Below are positions 47,011 through 57,298 of a DNA stretch of 64,000 nt, in pieces (position 1 is the first letter of the stretch; each line of letters starts with the position of its first letter). Source of the stretch: Solibacillus faecavium (GTDB lineage: Bacteria > Bacillota > Bacilli > Bacillales_A > Planococcaceae); NCBI RefSeq assembly GCF_014836905.1, contig NZ_JACSPZ010000004.1:1-64000 (forward strand). The letters are read 5' to 3'. Under the pieces are notes generated by a model that was not told the origin of the DNA, did no database searches, and worked only from the letters and a program-made list of their open reading frames with translations. The position numbers were made by a program, and so were the translations under genes.

Positions 47011-48102
47011 TCATTTATTATTATCTTCTTCACCAAATAATGTATTGACCCCTTGTGTAACGGTTAAACGTCCATGCAAAATTTCATCCTCAAGTGAACG
47101 TACTTGCTTTTTACGATCTGAATTTTTATAAAACGAATCGATTAAATGGTCGGTAATCATCGAATGGAACCAATCACGTGTTTGTTTATGACGGCGAAGA
47201 TTCCAATAGTTGGACTCTTTCACGGTCTGCTCAAATTCCATCAACATCGCCCAAACATTATCCAGGCCTTTTTTCTCCATTGAAGAAACAGTTAAAGCTG
47301 TACTTAACCAGCCTGGTGTAGATGGCTGCAGGAAGTGAAGTATTTGTTTGTATTCCTGCATTGTCCGACGTGCCGGGCGAACATTGTCACCATCCGCTTT
47401 ATGGACGATAATACCGTCTGCAAGCTCCATGATGCCCTTTTTCATACCTTGCAGCTCATCGCCTGCACCCGTTAATACGAGCAGCAGGAAGAAATCGACC
47501 ATGCCGCGTACATACGTTTCACTTTGTCCGACACCGACTGTTTCGATTAAAATCACGTCATAGCCGGCCGCTTCACATAAGAGCATAGTCTCACGAGATT
47601 TTTTATGAACACCGCCTAATGTTCCGGCACTAGGTGATGGACGAACAAATGCGTTTTCTTGGCGCACTAGTTCTTCCATCCGTGTTTTATCTCCTAAAAT
47701 ACTGCCACCTGAAAGTGACGAGCTAGGATCTATCGCCAACACGGCTACACGCTTCCCCATTTTACAGAGCATTGTGCCAAACGCTTCAATAAATGAGCTT
47801 TTGCCTGCCCCCGGAACACCTGTTATACCTATCCGAATTGCATTGCCTGTATGTGGCAAAAGCTCTTGTAATAGCTTTTGTGCGTCTTCTTTATGGGTAT
47901 TGTTCGAGCTTTCAATAAGCGTAATTGCCTTTGCAAGCGATGTACGGTCACCAGCTCGAACTTCCCCTGCTAACTGTTGAATATCAAGCGCTTCCTGCTT
48001 TTTTTTCCTGAATTTCTTTGGGTTTGAATAGCTCATACCATCATGACCACCCTTCACGCCATCCATGACAAATAAAGCACTTTTGTCTTGATGTGGCTTC
48101 AT
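47011..48102 (-). CDS. meaB: methylmalonyl-CoA mutase-associated GTPase MeaB
   Basis: A 363-residue G3E GTPase. Walker A is GITGVPGAGKSS (about 93-104), then AIDPSSSLSGGSILGDKTRM and ETVGVGQSETYV (switch), with a KADGDN specificity loop. MeaB protects and loads coenzyme B12 on methylmalonyl-CoA mutase. It starts with ATG overlapping the mutase stop by one base (TAATG) and is followed by brxB. Some annotations call it ArgK, an older name. Confidence 0.94.
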   Translation of the reverse strand: MKPHQDKSALFVMDGVKGGHDGMSYSNPKKFRKKKQEALDIQQLAGEVRAGDRTSLAKAITLIESSNNTHKEDAQKLLQELLPHTGNAIRIGITGVPGAGKSSFIEAFGTMLCKMGKRVAVLAIDPSSSLSGGSILGDKTRMEELVRQENAFVRPSPSAGTLGGVHKKSRETMLLCEAAGYDVILIETVGVGQSETYVRGMVDFFLLLVLTGAGDELQGMKKGIMELADGIIVHKADGDNVRPARRTMQEYKQILHFLQPSTPGWLSTALTVSSMEKKGLDNVWAMLMEFEQTVKESNYWNLRRHKQTRDWFHSMITDHLIDSFYKNSDRKKQVRSLEDEILHGRLTVTQGVNTLFGEEDNNK

Positions 48103-50252
48103 TATTCCGCCACTTCCTCATAGCCTAGCTTTTTATAAATTTCTTCTATGATACGCATTGCTGAAACCGGAATTACTGAACCTGGACCGAAAATGGCTAC
48201 AGCACCCGCTTCATATAGGAAATCGTAGTCTTGAGCTGGAATAACCCCGCCGCAAATAACGATAATATCTTCGCGACCTAGTTTTTTCAGTTCCGCGATT
48301 AATTCAGGCACTAATGTTTTATGTCCTGCTGCAAGTGAAGAAACACCAACACAGTGAACATCGTTTTCGTTTGCCATTTGAGCCGTTTCTTCTGGTGTCA
48401 TAAATAATGGAGAAATATCTACGTCAAAGCCTAAGTCGGCATAGCCCGTTGCAACAACTTTCGCACCGCGGTCATGTCCGTCTTGTCCCATTTTCGCCAC
48501 TAAAATACGTGGGCGACGGCCTTCTGCTTCTAGGAAATCTTCTGTCATTTGTTTTACTTCAGCAATCATTTCATCATCTGAGAAGTTTGCTGAATATACC
48601 CCTGAAATTGAACGGATAATCGCTTTATGACGACCTGATACCGCTTCAATCGCATCAGAAATTTCACCTAATGATGCACGTGCGCGAGCTGCATCTACAG
48701 CAATCGCCAATAAGTTTTCAGAGCCGTCCTCAGCTGCTTTTGTAAGACGGGCTAAATGTTTTTGCACTTCCGCTTCATCACGTGTTGCCTTCATTTTTTC
48801 AAGTCGGGCAATTTGTGCTTCACGAACGATTGCATTGTCGATATCTAAAATATCAATCGGATCTTCTTCAGCAAGACGATATTTGTTAACCCCAACAATC
48901 GTTTCTGCTTTTGAGTCGATTTTTGCCTGGCGTTTTGCCGCAGCTTCTTCAACTTTCATTTTTGGCAGACCTGTTTCGATCGCTTTTGCCATACCGCCTA
49001 GCCCTTCAATTTCCTCGATTAATTCCCATGCTTTTTCTGTCAGTTCTTCTGTTAGTTTTTCAACATAATACGAACCGCCCCATGGATCGATTACTTTCGT
49101 CATACCCGTTTCTTCTTGCAGGAATAACTGTGTATTACGTGCAATACGAGCCGAGAAGTCTGTTGGTAAGGCGATTGCTTCATCGAGTGCATTCGTGTGA
49201 AGTGATTGAGTATGCCCCATCGCTGCTGCATTCGCTTCGATTAATGTACGCGTTACGTTATTGAATGGGTCTTGCTCCGTTAAACTCCAGCCTGATGTTT
49301 GCGAGTGTGTACGTAGTGCAAGAGACTTTGAATTTTTCGGGTTAAATGTAGACATCATTTGTGCCCAAATACGACGTGCTGCACGCATTTTTGCGATTTC
49401 CATGTAGTAATTCATACCGATAGCCCAGAAGAATGATAATCGTGGTGCAAATGCATCGATATCAATCCCTGCTTTTAATCCTGTACGTACATATTCCAAA
49501 CCGTCAGCCAATGTATAAGCAAGCTCGATATCATTCGTCGCACCAGCTTCTTGAATATGGTAGCCTGAAATTGAAATCGAGTTGAATTTTGGCATGTATT
49601 TAGCTGTATATTCGAAAATATCGGCAATAATTTTCATCGACATAGCTGGTGGGTAAATATACGTATTACGCACCATATACTCTTTTAAAATGTCGTTTTG
49701 AATCGTTCCTGCCAATTTGTCTGGTGAAACGCCCTGCTCTTCTGCAGCCACAATATAGAAAGCCAATACAGGTAGTACAGCACCATTCATTGTCATTGAT
49801 ACCGACATTTGATCCAACGGAATTCCGTCAAACAAAATTTTCGCATCTTCAACAGAATCGATTGCCACTCCGGCTTTTCCGACATCCCCTGTTACACGAG
49901 GGTGATCTGAGTCATAGCCGCGGTGTGTTGCTAAGTCGAATGCTACAGATAAACCTTTTTGTCCCATCGCAAGGTTACGACGGTAAAACGCATTTGATTC
50001 CTCTGCTGTCGAGAAGCCTGCATATTGACGAACTGTCCATGGACGAGCAACATACATTGTAGGGTATGGTCCACGCGTATTAGGTGCGATACCTGCCACA
50101 TCATTTAAATGTTTAGCTTGTTGATTATCTGCTTGATTGTATACCGAATTTACTTCGATGCCTTCATTTGTTAAATATGAGCCTGTAGAAGTAAGTTGCT
50201 CCGCCTTTAGCACATCTTCAATTACAACGGATTCGAAATTTGCTTTACTCAT
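48102..50252 (-). CDS. mutB: methylmalonyl-CoA mutase, large (B12-binding) subunit
   Basis: A 716-residue TIM-barrel plus B12 domain protein. It has the substrate-barrel motif [20 protein letters not shown] and a C-terminal cobalamin domain with [17 protein letters not shown] (D-x-H-x-x-G, His ligating cobalt, about 600). It converts (R)-methylmalonyl-CoA to succinyl-CoA with adenosylcobalamin. It overlaps the small subunit gene by four bases (ATGA) upstream and meaB by one base. AAGGAGG precedes its ATG. Confidence 0.97.
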   Translation of the reverse strand: MSKANFESVVIEDVLKAEQLTSTGSYLTNEGIEVNSVYNQADNQQAKHLNDVAGIAPNTRGPYPTMYVARPWTVRQYAGFSTAEESNAFYRRNLAMGQKGLSVAFDLATHRGYDSDHPRVTGDVGKAGVAIDSVEDAKILFDGIPLDQMSVSMTMNGAVLPVLAFYIVAAEEQGVSPDKLAGTIQNDILKEYMVRNTYIYPPAMSMKIIADIFEYTAKYMPKFNSISISGYHIQEAGATNDIELAYTLADGLEYVRTGLKAGIDIDAFAPRLSFFWAIGMNYYMEIAKMRAARRIWAQMMSTFNPKNSKSLALRTHSQTSGWSLTEQDPFNNVTRTLIEANAAAMGHTQSLHTNALDEAIALPTDFSARIARNTQLFLQEETGMTKVIDPWGGSYYVEKLTEELTEKAWELIEEIEGLGGMAKAIETGLPKMKVEEAAAKRQAKIDSKAETIVGVNKYRLAEEDPIDILDIDNAIVREAQIARLEKMKATRDEAEVQKHLARLTKAAEDGSENLLAIAVDAARARASLGEISDAIEAVSGRHKAIIRSISGVYSANFSDDEMIAEVKQMTEDFLEAEGRRPRILVAKMGQDGHDRGAKVVATGYADLGFDVDISPLFMTPEETAQMANENDVHCVGVSSLAAGHKTLVPELIAELKKLGREDIIVICGGVIPAQDYDFLYEAGAVAIFGPGSVIPVSAMRIIEEIYKKLGYEEVAE

Positions 50253-51937
50253 TGTTGTACCTCCTTCACACGCGTCACGACATCATTTAGTTTTTGAACA
50301 ATATTTTGACCCGCAAAAATAAAGCCCTTTAAGCCATTTGCAGTCCATGCTGCTTCATCATCTTTGAATTTACCAGCAACATCCAGTACGACATTTGCTT
50401 TTTTACTTTGTAGCAGTGTCGGTAAAATGGCCTTTGTATCATCATCAGTAGCTGCAACAACCACATAATCATATTCCGCGCTTTCTAACCACTGCACAGC
50501 ATCTTCAATTGTTTGGAACCCGGCAGTTTGATGTGCCACAATTCCTGCTGTTGCAAAGAAGCCTTGTACGAAATCAGCACGTGGTTTATAGTTTTTCAGC
50601 TCACCAAATGTTAAAATAGCTGGCTTTAATCCTGATTGAGCAAAATTAGCACGCAAATTTTCAAATGGAAGTGCAATACGCTTCACATCAGCAAATTGAG
50701 CGTTTTCAGCTGTAGGGATTTCATCTACAGGATTTGCATAAATATTTGTACCAATTAAAGAATGCTTACGTGTTTCCACTTGCGCAATTCTTGTGTTATA
50801 AACTTCTTCAATTTTTGCATCAATGCCGTAAGCGTGTAATCCGCCTGCTTTTTCGATTTCCAAAAACAGTGCCCATGCTTCTTTTACATAATCCGCTGTC
50901 AATGATTCGATAAAGTACGAACCACCAGCTGGGTCGATTACGTTTGTTACGTGAGACTCTTCTTTTGTAACAAGGGATACGTTGCGTGCAATACGGACAG
51001 ATTGGCCAGTCAGTGCTGTTAATGCGTCATGTGGATGCACTGTAATTACATCGGCACCACCGATTGCCGCTGAGAATGCTTCGTTTCCTGCGCGTAATAA
51101 GTTTACGTATACATCATACTTTGAGAAGCTACGTACAGATGTTTCAGCTACTACCGTTACTGCACTTGCTTCATGACCAAATGCTGAAGTAAACGCTTTC
51201 CATAACACTTTGAATGCACGGATTTTTGCGACTTCTGCAAAGAATTGTGTATCGACAGCAAATTGCACGAAAAATTTATTTTCAAACGTTTTGAAATCAT
51301 CCGTATCTTTAGCCAGTTCAGCAGCTTGTACTAATGCAATAGCAAGCTCTTGAACTGCATTTGCGCCATCATTGTGGAACGGAACTGTGTCGGCCGCATA
51401 TGTACGGACGTTTGGATAATCAGCCAGCAAAATGGCTTCTGGTGCAACAATGAATCCTTTTACAGCTGCACGTTTTGATTTATCTATATAATCAAATACA
51501 CGTAACACGTCATCTTCAGAAGATTTCACTGTAACTTTAAATGAATTTTCAGAAAAATAAGTAGCGAGTTTGCTTAAATTTTCTTCTGACCAGTCAAAAG
51601 CAACAGGGCTGTAGATAGTAATCATTTCGTTGCCACGTAATAAGCTTTCTTCTAGGTTTGCAAAAAAGCTTGCAGCATCTGCCCCATTAATTTGCTGTGC
51701 AACAGTAAAACTTGCTGACTCAGTTAGCGAGCGAATCGTTGATACTTGCTTTTCTAATTGATCCCCCAGCTTCTCCAATAATGTTTCTTGTGTATATAGT
51801 GGCTCAAGCGTAATGTTTTCAATCGTTTTTGTGAATAGGGATTCAAACGGTTTTCCTTTTAAAGCTTTTACCGCTTCTTCCTTCCACTGATTGTAGCTAG
51901 CAGACTGAAATTCAATATCTTTCATATTCATTGACAT
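50249..51937 (-). CDS. mutA: methylmalonyl-CoA mutase, small (non-catalytic) subunit
   Basis: A 562-residue partner of MutB with a barrel domain ([40 protein letters not shown]) and a degenerate B12-like domain that lacks the DxHxxG cobalt motif. The subunit stabilises the heterodimer. At 562 residues it is somewhat shorter than many MutA proteins. First gene of the mutA-mutB-meaB transcript, ATG at 51937 with GGGGGGAAG upstream; the terminator of bkdB lies before it, so it has a separate promoter. Confidence 0.93.
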   Translation of the reverse strand: MSMNMKDIEFQSASYNQWKEEAVKALKGKPFESLFTKTIENITLEPLYTQETLLEKLGDQLEKQVSTIRSLTESASFTVAQQINGADAASFFANLEESLLRGNEMITIYSPVAFDWSEENLSKLATYFSENSFKVTVKSSEDDVLRVFDYIDKSKRAAVKGFIVAPEAILLADYPNVRTYAADTVPFHNDGANAVQELAIALVQAAELAKDTDDFKTFENKFFVQFAVDTQFFAEVAKIRAFKVLWKAFTSAFGHEASAVTVVAETSVRSFSKYDVYVNLLRAGNEAFSAAIGGADVITVHPHDALTALTGQSVRIARNVSLVTKEESHVTNVIDPAGGSYFIESLTADYVKEAWALFLEIEKAGGLHAYGIDAKIEEVYNTRIAQVETRKHSLIGTNIYANPVDEIPTAENAQFADVKRIALPFENLRANFAQSGLKPAILTFGELKNYKPRADFVQGFFATAGIVAHQTAGFQTIEDAVQWLESAEYDYVVVAATDDDTKAILPTLLQSKKANVVLDVAGKFKDDEAAWTANGLKGFIFAGQNIVQKLNDVVTRVKEVQQ

Positions 51938-52011
51938 GTGGACGCTTAGTAGCTTCCCCCCTTGTTATATTTCTGTACTATATTTTACACGAGAATGTTC
52001 TGACAATAAAG

Positions 52012-52052
52012 TAAAAAAAAACGCGAAAGCCTTATTTTACAGGCTTTCGCGG
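52012..52052 (-). terminator. terminator of bkdB
   Basis: CGCGAAAGCC / GGCTTTCGCG form a perfect 10-bp GC-rich stem with a 10-base loop, then TTTTTTTTTAC on the minus strand, six bases after the bkdB stop. Confidence 0.92.
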
Positions 52053-52057
52053 TACTT

Positions 52058-53401
52058 TTAGTAGACTGACATCTTCTTTTTATCTACGTTTTCGAGAATT
52101 TCCTTCACACGAGATAGGAATTTACCACAAATCATACCATCCAAAATTCGGTGGTCTAATGATAAACATAAATTTACTATGGACCTAGGTGCAATCATAT
52201 TACCCTGTACTATTACAGGCTTCTTTACAATACTTTCCACCTGTAATATTGCTGCTTGTGGATGGTTGATAATGCCCATTGACTGAACAGAACCAAATGA
52301 ACCCGTATTGTTGACCGTAAATGTACCACCTTGCATATGCTCGAGTTTCAGCTTCCCAGTGCGTACAAGATGTGCATATTCGTGAATTTCTCTTGCAATG
52401 CCTTTAATCGATTTTTCATCGACATTTTTAATAACCGGCACAAACAATGCATCATCTGTAGCAACTGCAATTGATAGATTAATATCTTTCTTTTGAATAA
52501 TTTTATCTTCAGCCCATACAGAGTTGATGATTGGATATTCTTTTAACGCCTGCGAAACAGCTTTTAGGAAGAATGCGAAATAAGTTAGGTTAAAGCCCTC
52601 TTTTTTCTTAAATTCCTCTTTAATGCTATCTCGGTATTCGACAAGCTCGGTTACATCCACTTCCATCATCATCCATGCATGAGGAATTTCATGTGTACTG
52701 CGCAGCATGTTTTTCGCAATCGCTTTACGTACTTGTGTTACCGGAATTTCAATATCTCCTGCAGCCGTCACTTGTTCGTTTGGACGTGGTGCAGCTGGAG
52801 ACGGTGACGAAGGCTGTGGTTGAGGTGTCATTTCATGCTGTGGCTCAACAAATGCTACTGGTTGTTCATCATTTGAGATTGCTTGATTAGTAGGCTTTCC
52901 AGCTGCCACGTATGCTTCGACATCTTTTCTCGTAATACGGTTGCCCGTTCCTGTACCTTCGATTTGGGACAAATCTACATCATGTTCATTTGCCAATGCT
53001 AAAACTGCCGGAGAAAATCTGCCCGGTTTTCGTTCTGTACGAGCTGGTTTCTCCTCTTTTTTTGCAACCGGCTCTTCTTCTTTTCGCTGTACTCCTGCAT
53101 TTAAAATTGCTGAGCTGACATTTGAGCTTTTTTCTACAGGTGCAGGTGGCAGTTCGGACCCTTCTATTTCAATCGTACATACAACTGCTCCTACCGGTAG
53201 AGTTTCGCCTTCAGAAGCGATGAGTTCCTTAATAACACCAGCAAAAGAAGAAGGGATTTCTGCATTTACTTTATCTGTCGTCACTTCTGCCAACGGGTCA
53301 TATTTATTTACTTTATCGCCCACCTGGACTAGCCAACGCTCGATTTTACCTTCTGTTACACTTTCGCCAAGTTGTGGCATGACAATATTTTGAATGGTCA
53401 T
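52058..53401 (-). CDS. bkdB: branched-chain 2-oxoacid dehydrogenase E2 (lipoyl acyltransferase)
   Basis: A 447-residue E2 protein. The lipoyl domain has Lys44 in VTTDKVNAE and a Pro/Glu-rich linker. The peripheral subunit-binding domain (about 128-165, FSPAVLALANEHDVDLSQIE) is followed by the catalytic domain with LSLDHRILDGMICGKFL (H-x-x-x-D-G). It transfers branched acyl groups to CoA. A 290-bp gap with a palindromic repeat separates it from the E1-beta gene, so it may be expressed partly on its own. GGGGGATTG precedes the ATG. Confidence 0.95.
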   Translation of the reverse strand: MTIQNIVMPQLGESVTEGKIERWLVQVGDKVNKYDPLAEVTTDKVNAEIPSSFAGVIKELIASEGETLPVGAVVCTIEIEGSELPPAPVEKSSNVSSAILNAGVQRKEEEPVAKKEEKPARTERKPGRFSPAVLALANEHDVDLSQIEGTGTGNRITRKDVEAYVAAGKPTNQAISNDEQPVAFVEPQHEMTPQPQPSSPSPAAPRPNEQVTAAGDIEIPVTQVRKAIAKNMLRSTHEIPHAWMMMEVDVTELVEYRDSIKEEFKKKEGFNLTYFAFFLKAVSQALKEYPIINSVWAEDKIIQKKDINLSIAVATDDALFVPVIKNVDEKSIKGIAREIHEYAHLVRTGKLKLEHMQGGTFTVNNTGSFGSVQSMGIINHPQAAILQVESIVKKPVIVQGNMIAPRSIVNLCLSLDHRILDGMICGKFLSRVKEILENVDKKKMSVY

Positions 53402-53484
53402 TTAACAATCCCCCTTTAACTAATAACACTTTGGTGAAATAGTACAAATTTCCACATTTAATATGATTCCTCCGCATAATGTAA

Positions 53485-53624
53485 GAGTTGATTTCCATTC
53501 CGGGTCGGACGCTTTCCGCGGGCACGGCTCCAACTAACTTATTTCGGAATACATTCCGAAATAAGTGGATTTTCCGCTCGTGCTCTTCCCGCAGGAGTCG
53601 CCTCCCCTTCATTTCAATCAACTC
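53485..53624. repeat. 140-bp palindromic intergenic repeat inside bkd operon
   Basis: An outer arm GAGTTGATT (53485) pairs with AATCAACTC (to 53624). Inner segments CGGACGCTTTCCGCGGGCAC and GCTCTTCCCGCAGGAGTCG are roughly complementary. The centre is a perfect 14-bp inverted repeat ACTTATTTCGGAAT / ATTCCGAAATAAGT with a two-base loop. The GCGGG/CCCGC and CAGGAGTCGCC blocks look like the mobile palindromic repeats of Bacillaceae intergenic regions. It is inserted between bkdAB and bkdB. Confidence 0.75.
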
Positions 53625-53691
53625 CTTCTTTTATAAGTTTGTGGCCAGCGCATACTCAACTTTCGAATAAAAATGTATTACATTATAAATT

Positions 53692-54675
53692 CTAAAACGC
53701 TGCGAGTTCGCGAATTGCCTTTTCCACTTTGTCAGGATTAATCATGAAAAACTTTTCCATTGTTGGTGCATATGGCATCGCGGGAACATCAGGTCCTGCC
53801 AATCGTTTGATTGGTGCATCTAAATCAAATAGACAATGCTCTGCAATAATCGCCGCTACTTCACTCATAATGCTACCTTCTTTATTATCCTCTGTTACAA
53901 GCAGGATCTTCCCTGTTTTCTTTGCGGCTTCAATAATCGCTTCTTGATCAAGAGGATACACTGTCCGCAAATCCAGAATATGTGTTTCAATACCATCTTT
54001 GGCTAAACGCTCTGCAGCTTGTAGGGCAAAATGAACAGCTAATCCGTACGTAATCACTGTGACATCATCACCTTCACGCTTCACATCCGCTTTGCCAATC
54101 GGCAATATATAATCATCTGTAGGTACTTCCCCTTTAATCAGGCGGTAAGCACGCTTATGTTCAAAAAATAACACTGGGTCCGGATCGCGAATAGCCGCTT
54201 TTAATAATCCTTTTGCATCATATGGCGTTGAAGGAATAACGATTTTTAATCCTGGTGTCCCGGCAAACATTGCTTCTACCGATTGTGAATGATATAGTGC
54301 ACCGTGAATCCCACCGCCAAATGGAGCACGGACAACTAACGGACAGCTCCAGTCATTGTTAGATCGGTAGCGGATTTTTGCTGCTTCTGAAACAATCTGA
54401 TTCACTGCTGGCATAATAAAGTCTGCAAACTGCATTTCAGCAATTGGACGCATCCCATACATCGCTGCTCCAATCGCAACACCTGCTATGGCACTTTCAG
54501 CTAAAGGTGTATCGAGCACACGTGCTTCACCAAACTGATCATATAAACCAGTTGTTGCTTTAAATACCCCGCCTTTTAAACCGACGTCTTCTCCTAATAC
54601 GAAGACACGCTCATCACGTTCCATTTCTTCTTTCATTGCTAAGTTAATCGCATCAATATAAGAAATTACCGGCAT
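53692..54675 (-). CDS. bkdAB: branched-chain 2-oxoacid dehydrogenase E1 beta subunit
   Basis: A 327-residue E1-beta: EDVGLKGGVFKATTGLYDQF, MQFADFIMPAVNQIVSEAAK, APFGGGIHGALYHSQSVEAM and the C-terminal transketolase-like region LVTEDNKEGSIMSEVAAIIA. It forms the ThDP active site with E1-alpha. The start ATG overlaps the bkdAA stop by one base, giving translational coupling and equal stoichiometry. Confidence 0.95.
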   Translation of the reverse strand: MPVISYIDAINLAMKEEMERDERVFVLGEDVGLKGGVFKATTGLYDQFGEARVLDTPLAESAIAGVAIGAAMYGMRPIAEMQFADFIMPAVNQIVSEAAKIRYRSNNDWSCPLVVRAPFGGGIHGALYHSQSVEAMFAGTPGLKIVIPSTPYDAKGLLKAAIRDPDPVLFFEHKRAYRLIKGEVPTDDYILPIGKADVKREGDDVTVITYGLAVHFALQAAERLAKDGIETHILDLRTVYPLDQEAIIEAAKKTGKILLVTEDNKEGSIMSEVAAIIAEHCLFDLDAPIKRLAGPDVPAMPYAPTMEKFFMINPDKVEKAIRELAAF

Positions 54676-55685
54676 TACGCATCCTCTCCTTCCGCATACA
54701 CGAAACGCATCGCATGTTCCGGTGAGGCATATGCTGCATTTTCTGCATAGTCTGTCGCCTCGTTAACCGTTTGCATTATGCGATCATTTATTTGCTCAAA
54801 TAAATTATCATCCGCAATTCCGCGGTCTTTTAAGTATGCTTCGAAAAGAAGAATCGGATCTTTTGCCTTTCCTTCTGCAATATCCTCGGCTGTACGGTAT
54901 TGACGATCATCATCATCTGAAGAGTGTGCCGTTAAACGGAAAGTAACCGTTTCAATTAAAGAAGGGCCCCCACCGCTGCGTGCGCGATCCGCTGCTTCTT
55001 TAATAACTTTATACACTTCCAACGGATTTTTGCCGTCTACTGTTACCCCAGGCATGCCATAACCAATTGCACGGTCAGACACTTGTGCACAGCCCAACTG
55101 ACGTTCTACCGGAACAGAGATTGCATATTGATTATTTTCAACCATGATAATGACCGGTAATTTATGAACGCCTGCAAAGTTGGCTCCTTCATGGAAATCC
55201 CCTTGGTTTGACGAACCTTCACCTAATGTCACGAATGTAATAAAGTCCTTTTGCTGCATTTTTCCTGCAAGTGCCACACCGACTGCATGCGGTAACTGTG
55301 TCGTTACAGGCGATGATCCCGTAAGTATGCGGTTTTTCTTTTGTCCGAAGTGTCCCGGCATTTGACGACCGCCTGAATTTGGATCTTCAGCTTTTGCAAA
55401 GGCAGAAAGCATTAAATCCTTTGCTGTCATGCCAAAATGAAGGACTACCCCCATATCACGATAGTATGGTGCTATATAATCCTTCGTATGGTCAAGTGCA
55501 AATGCAGCCCCTACCTGAGCCGCCTCCTGTCCTTGACATGAAATAACAAACGGGATTTTGCCTGCACGATTTAATAGCCACATACGCTCATCTATACGGC
55601 GAGCCATTAGCATCGTTTCATACATTTTAATTGCATCTGCATCCGTTAACCCTAACTCTTCGTGTGTAATATTTGTTTCAGTCAT
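54675..55685 (-). CDS. bkdAA: branched-chain 2-oxoacid dehydrogenase E1 alpha subunit
   Basis: A 336-residue E1-alpha with the ThDP motif LGEGSSNQGDFHEGANFAGV (G-x-G then about 25 residues to VENN) and phosphorylation-loop-like TAHSSDDDDRQYR. It decarboxylates branched 2-oxoacids from Val, Leu and Ile. ATG 55685 (MTETNITHEEL) is chosen because AGGGGG lies upstream; the track-length frame begins without a ribosome site. Second gene in the lpdV-bkdAA-bkdAB-bkdB unit. Confidence 0.95.
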   Translation of the reverse strand: MTETNITHEELGLTDADAIKMYETMLMARRIDERMWLLNRAGKIPFVISCQGQEAAQVGAAFALDHTKDYIAPYYRDMGVVLHFGMTAKDLMLSAFAKAEDPNSGGRQMPGHFGQKKNRILTGSSPVTTQLPHAVGVALAGKMQQKDFITFVTLGEGSSNQGDFHEGANFAGVHKLPVIIMVENNQYAISVPVERQLGCAQVSDRAIGYGMPGVTVDGKNPLEVYKVIKEAADRARSGGGPSLIETVTFRLTAHSSDDDDRQYRTAEDIAEGKAKDPILLFEAYLKDRGIADDNLFEQINDRIMQTVNEATDYAENAAYASPEHAMRFVYAEGEDA

Positions 55686-55755
55686 AAAATACCCCCTATC
55701 ATTTATCAATTATTTCTTTGCATAATTGAATCATAGCGCTAAAAATTATAAGAAG

Positions 55756-57165
55756 TTAAAAGTGGATTGCTTTTCCTTCAATTGCAAGTGCTGCTTCTCC
55801 GATAATTTCACTCAACGAAGGATGCAAGTGCACCATTTGTCCAAGTTCCCAAGGAGAAGCGTTTAAAAATAGCCCTAGTGCTGCTTCAGATATTAAATCT
55901 GTCGCATGAGGACCAATTAAGTGTACACCTACTAAATCATTTGTGTTTTCATCCGCAATGACTTTTACAAATCCTTCTGTTTCCCCATAAACAATTGCTT
56001 TACCTATTGCCTTGAACGGGAAAGTTGTCGATACGACATTATAGCCGTTATCTTTTGCTTGTTGTTCTGTAAGACCAACGCTAGCTACTTCCGGATTACT
56101 GTAAACACCTCTTGCAATGTTGGCGTAATGAAGTGGATTGGAATTTCCGCTAGCAATATGTTCCACTGCCAAAATACCTTCATGTGATGCAACGTGTGCC
56201 AACTGCATTCCACCGATAACGTCTCCAATAGCATATATATGACTTTCTTTCGTCTGGAAATTATCATTTACTGAAATAAAGCCATTTTCGACTTCTATTT
56301 CCGTGTTTTCAAGTCCGATATTTTTTGTATTCGCTATTCTTCCGACTGACAATAGAAGTGCCTCTGCCGAAATTTCCTTATCATTCAGCTGTAGTGATAC
56401 ATTATCCTGTACATTAATTGCTGAAGGATCAAGCTTCACATTCAGATGGACGTTTACACCACGCTTTTTCAATGATTTAAGCATTTCAGCAGAAATCGCT
56501 TCATCCTCTGTCGGTAATAAACGGTCACCCAGCTCCAAAATCGTGACATCGACATCAAAATCAACAAGCATCGAAGCCCACTCAACACCGATTACACCAC
56601 CACCGATAATAATGACAGACTTAGGTAGCTTTTCAATTGTTAAAAATTCATCCGATGTGAAAACTTTTTCCCCATCGACTTTTAACCCATCCAGGTGTCT
56701 AGGACGGGAGCCTGTCGCAACAATTACGTTTTTCGGGACAAGCATTTCGTTTTCCGTACCGTCATTCATTTCTACTGAAATGGTACCTGGCATCGGAGAG
56801 AATATAGAAGGACCCATAATACGACCGAAACCGTCATATACATCAATTTTCCCTTTTTTCATTAAGTGTTGGACACCTTTATAAAGTTGCTCTACGACGT
56901 TTGACTTCCGCTTTTGAACTTGTTCGAAGTTAACCTTTACATCATTAACTTCCACTCCAAAATCAAGCGCTTTTTTTGATTGTACATATACTTCTGCACT
57001 GCGGAGCAATGCCTTCGTAGGAATACAGCCCGCATGTAGGCATGTGCCCCCAAGCTTATTCTTTTCAACGATTGCCGTTTTCAAGCCAAGCTGTGATGCA
57101 CGGATTGCAGCAACATAACCGCCTGTGCCACCGCCTAAAATCACAACATCATAATCTTTCGCCAT
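55756..57165 (-). CDS. lpdV: dihydrolipoyl dehydrogenase of the bkd complex (E3)
   Basis: A 469-residue FAD/NAD flavoprotein with VVILGGGTGGYVAAI (FAD), redox disulfide GGTCLHAGCIPTKALL, the NAD fold VIIGGGVIGVEWASM and the C-terminal acid-base pair HLHPSLSEIIG (His-Glu). It reoxidises the dihydrolipoyl groups of BkdB. ATG 57165 has AAAAAGGGGTG upstream, while the longer frame to 57186 does not. The bcd gene is 110 bases upstream. Confidence 0.94.
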   Translation of the reverse strand: MAKDYDVVILGGGTGGYVAAIRASQLGLKTAIVEKNKLGGTCLHAGCIPTKALLRSAEVYVQSKKALDFGVEVNDVKVNFEQVQKRKSNVVEQLYKGVQHLMKKGKIDVYDGFGRIMGPSIFSPMPGTISVEMNDGTENEMLVPKNVIVATGSRPRHLDGLKVDGEKVFTSDEFLTIEKLPKSVIIIGGGVIGVEWASMLVDFDVDVTILELGDRLLPTEDEAISAEMLKSLKKRGVNVHLNVKLDPSAINVQDNVSLQLNDKEISAEALLLSVGRIANTKNIGLENTEIEVENGFISVNDNFQTKESHIYAIGDVIGGMQLAHVASHEGILAVEHIASGNSNPLHYANIARGVYSNPEVASVGLTEQQAKDNGYNVVSTTFPFKAIGKAIVYGETEGFVKVIADENTNDLVGVHLIGPHATDLISEAALGLFLNASPWELGQMVHLHPSLSEIIGEAALAIEGKAIHF

Positions 57166-57298
57166 TTCCAACACCCCTTTTTGCATTTAAAATCCAATAC
57201 ACCTCTGCAGTCATCCGGATGTGGCATTTTGTTGCAAAACCACACCCGTCACATTTAACAAAGGCTTTATCTTTTAGCAAGAAGCTAGAAGAAATCTA

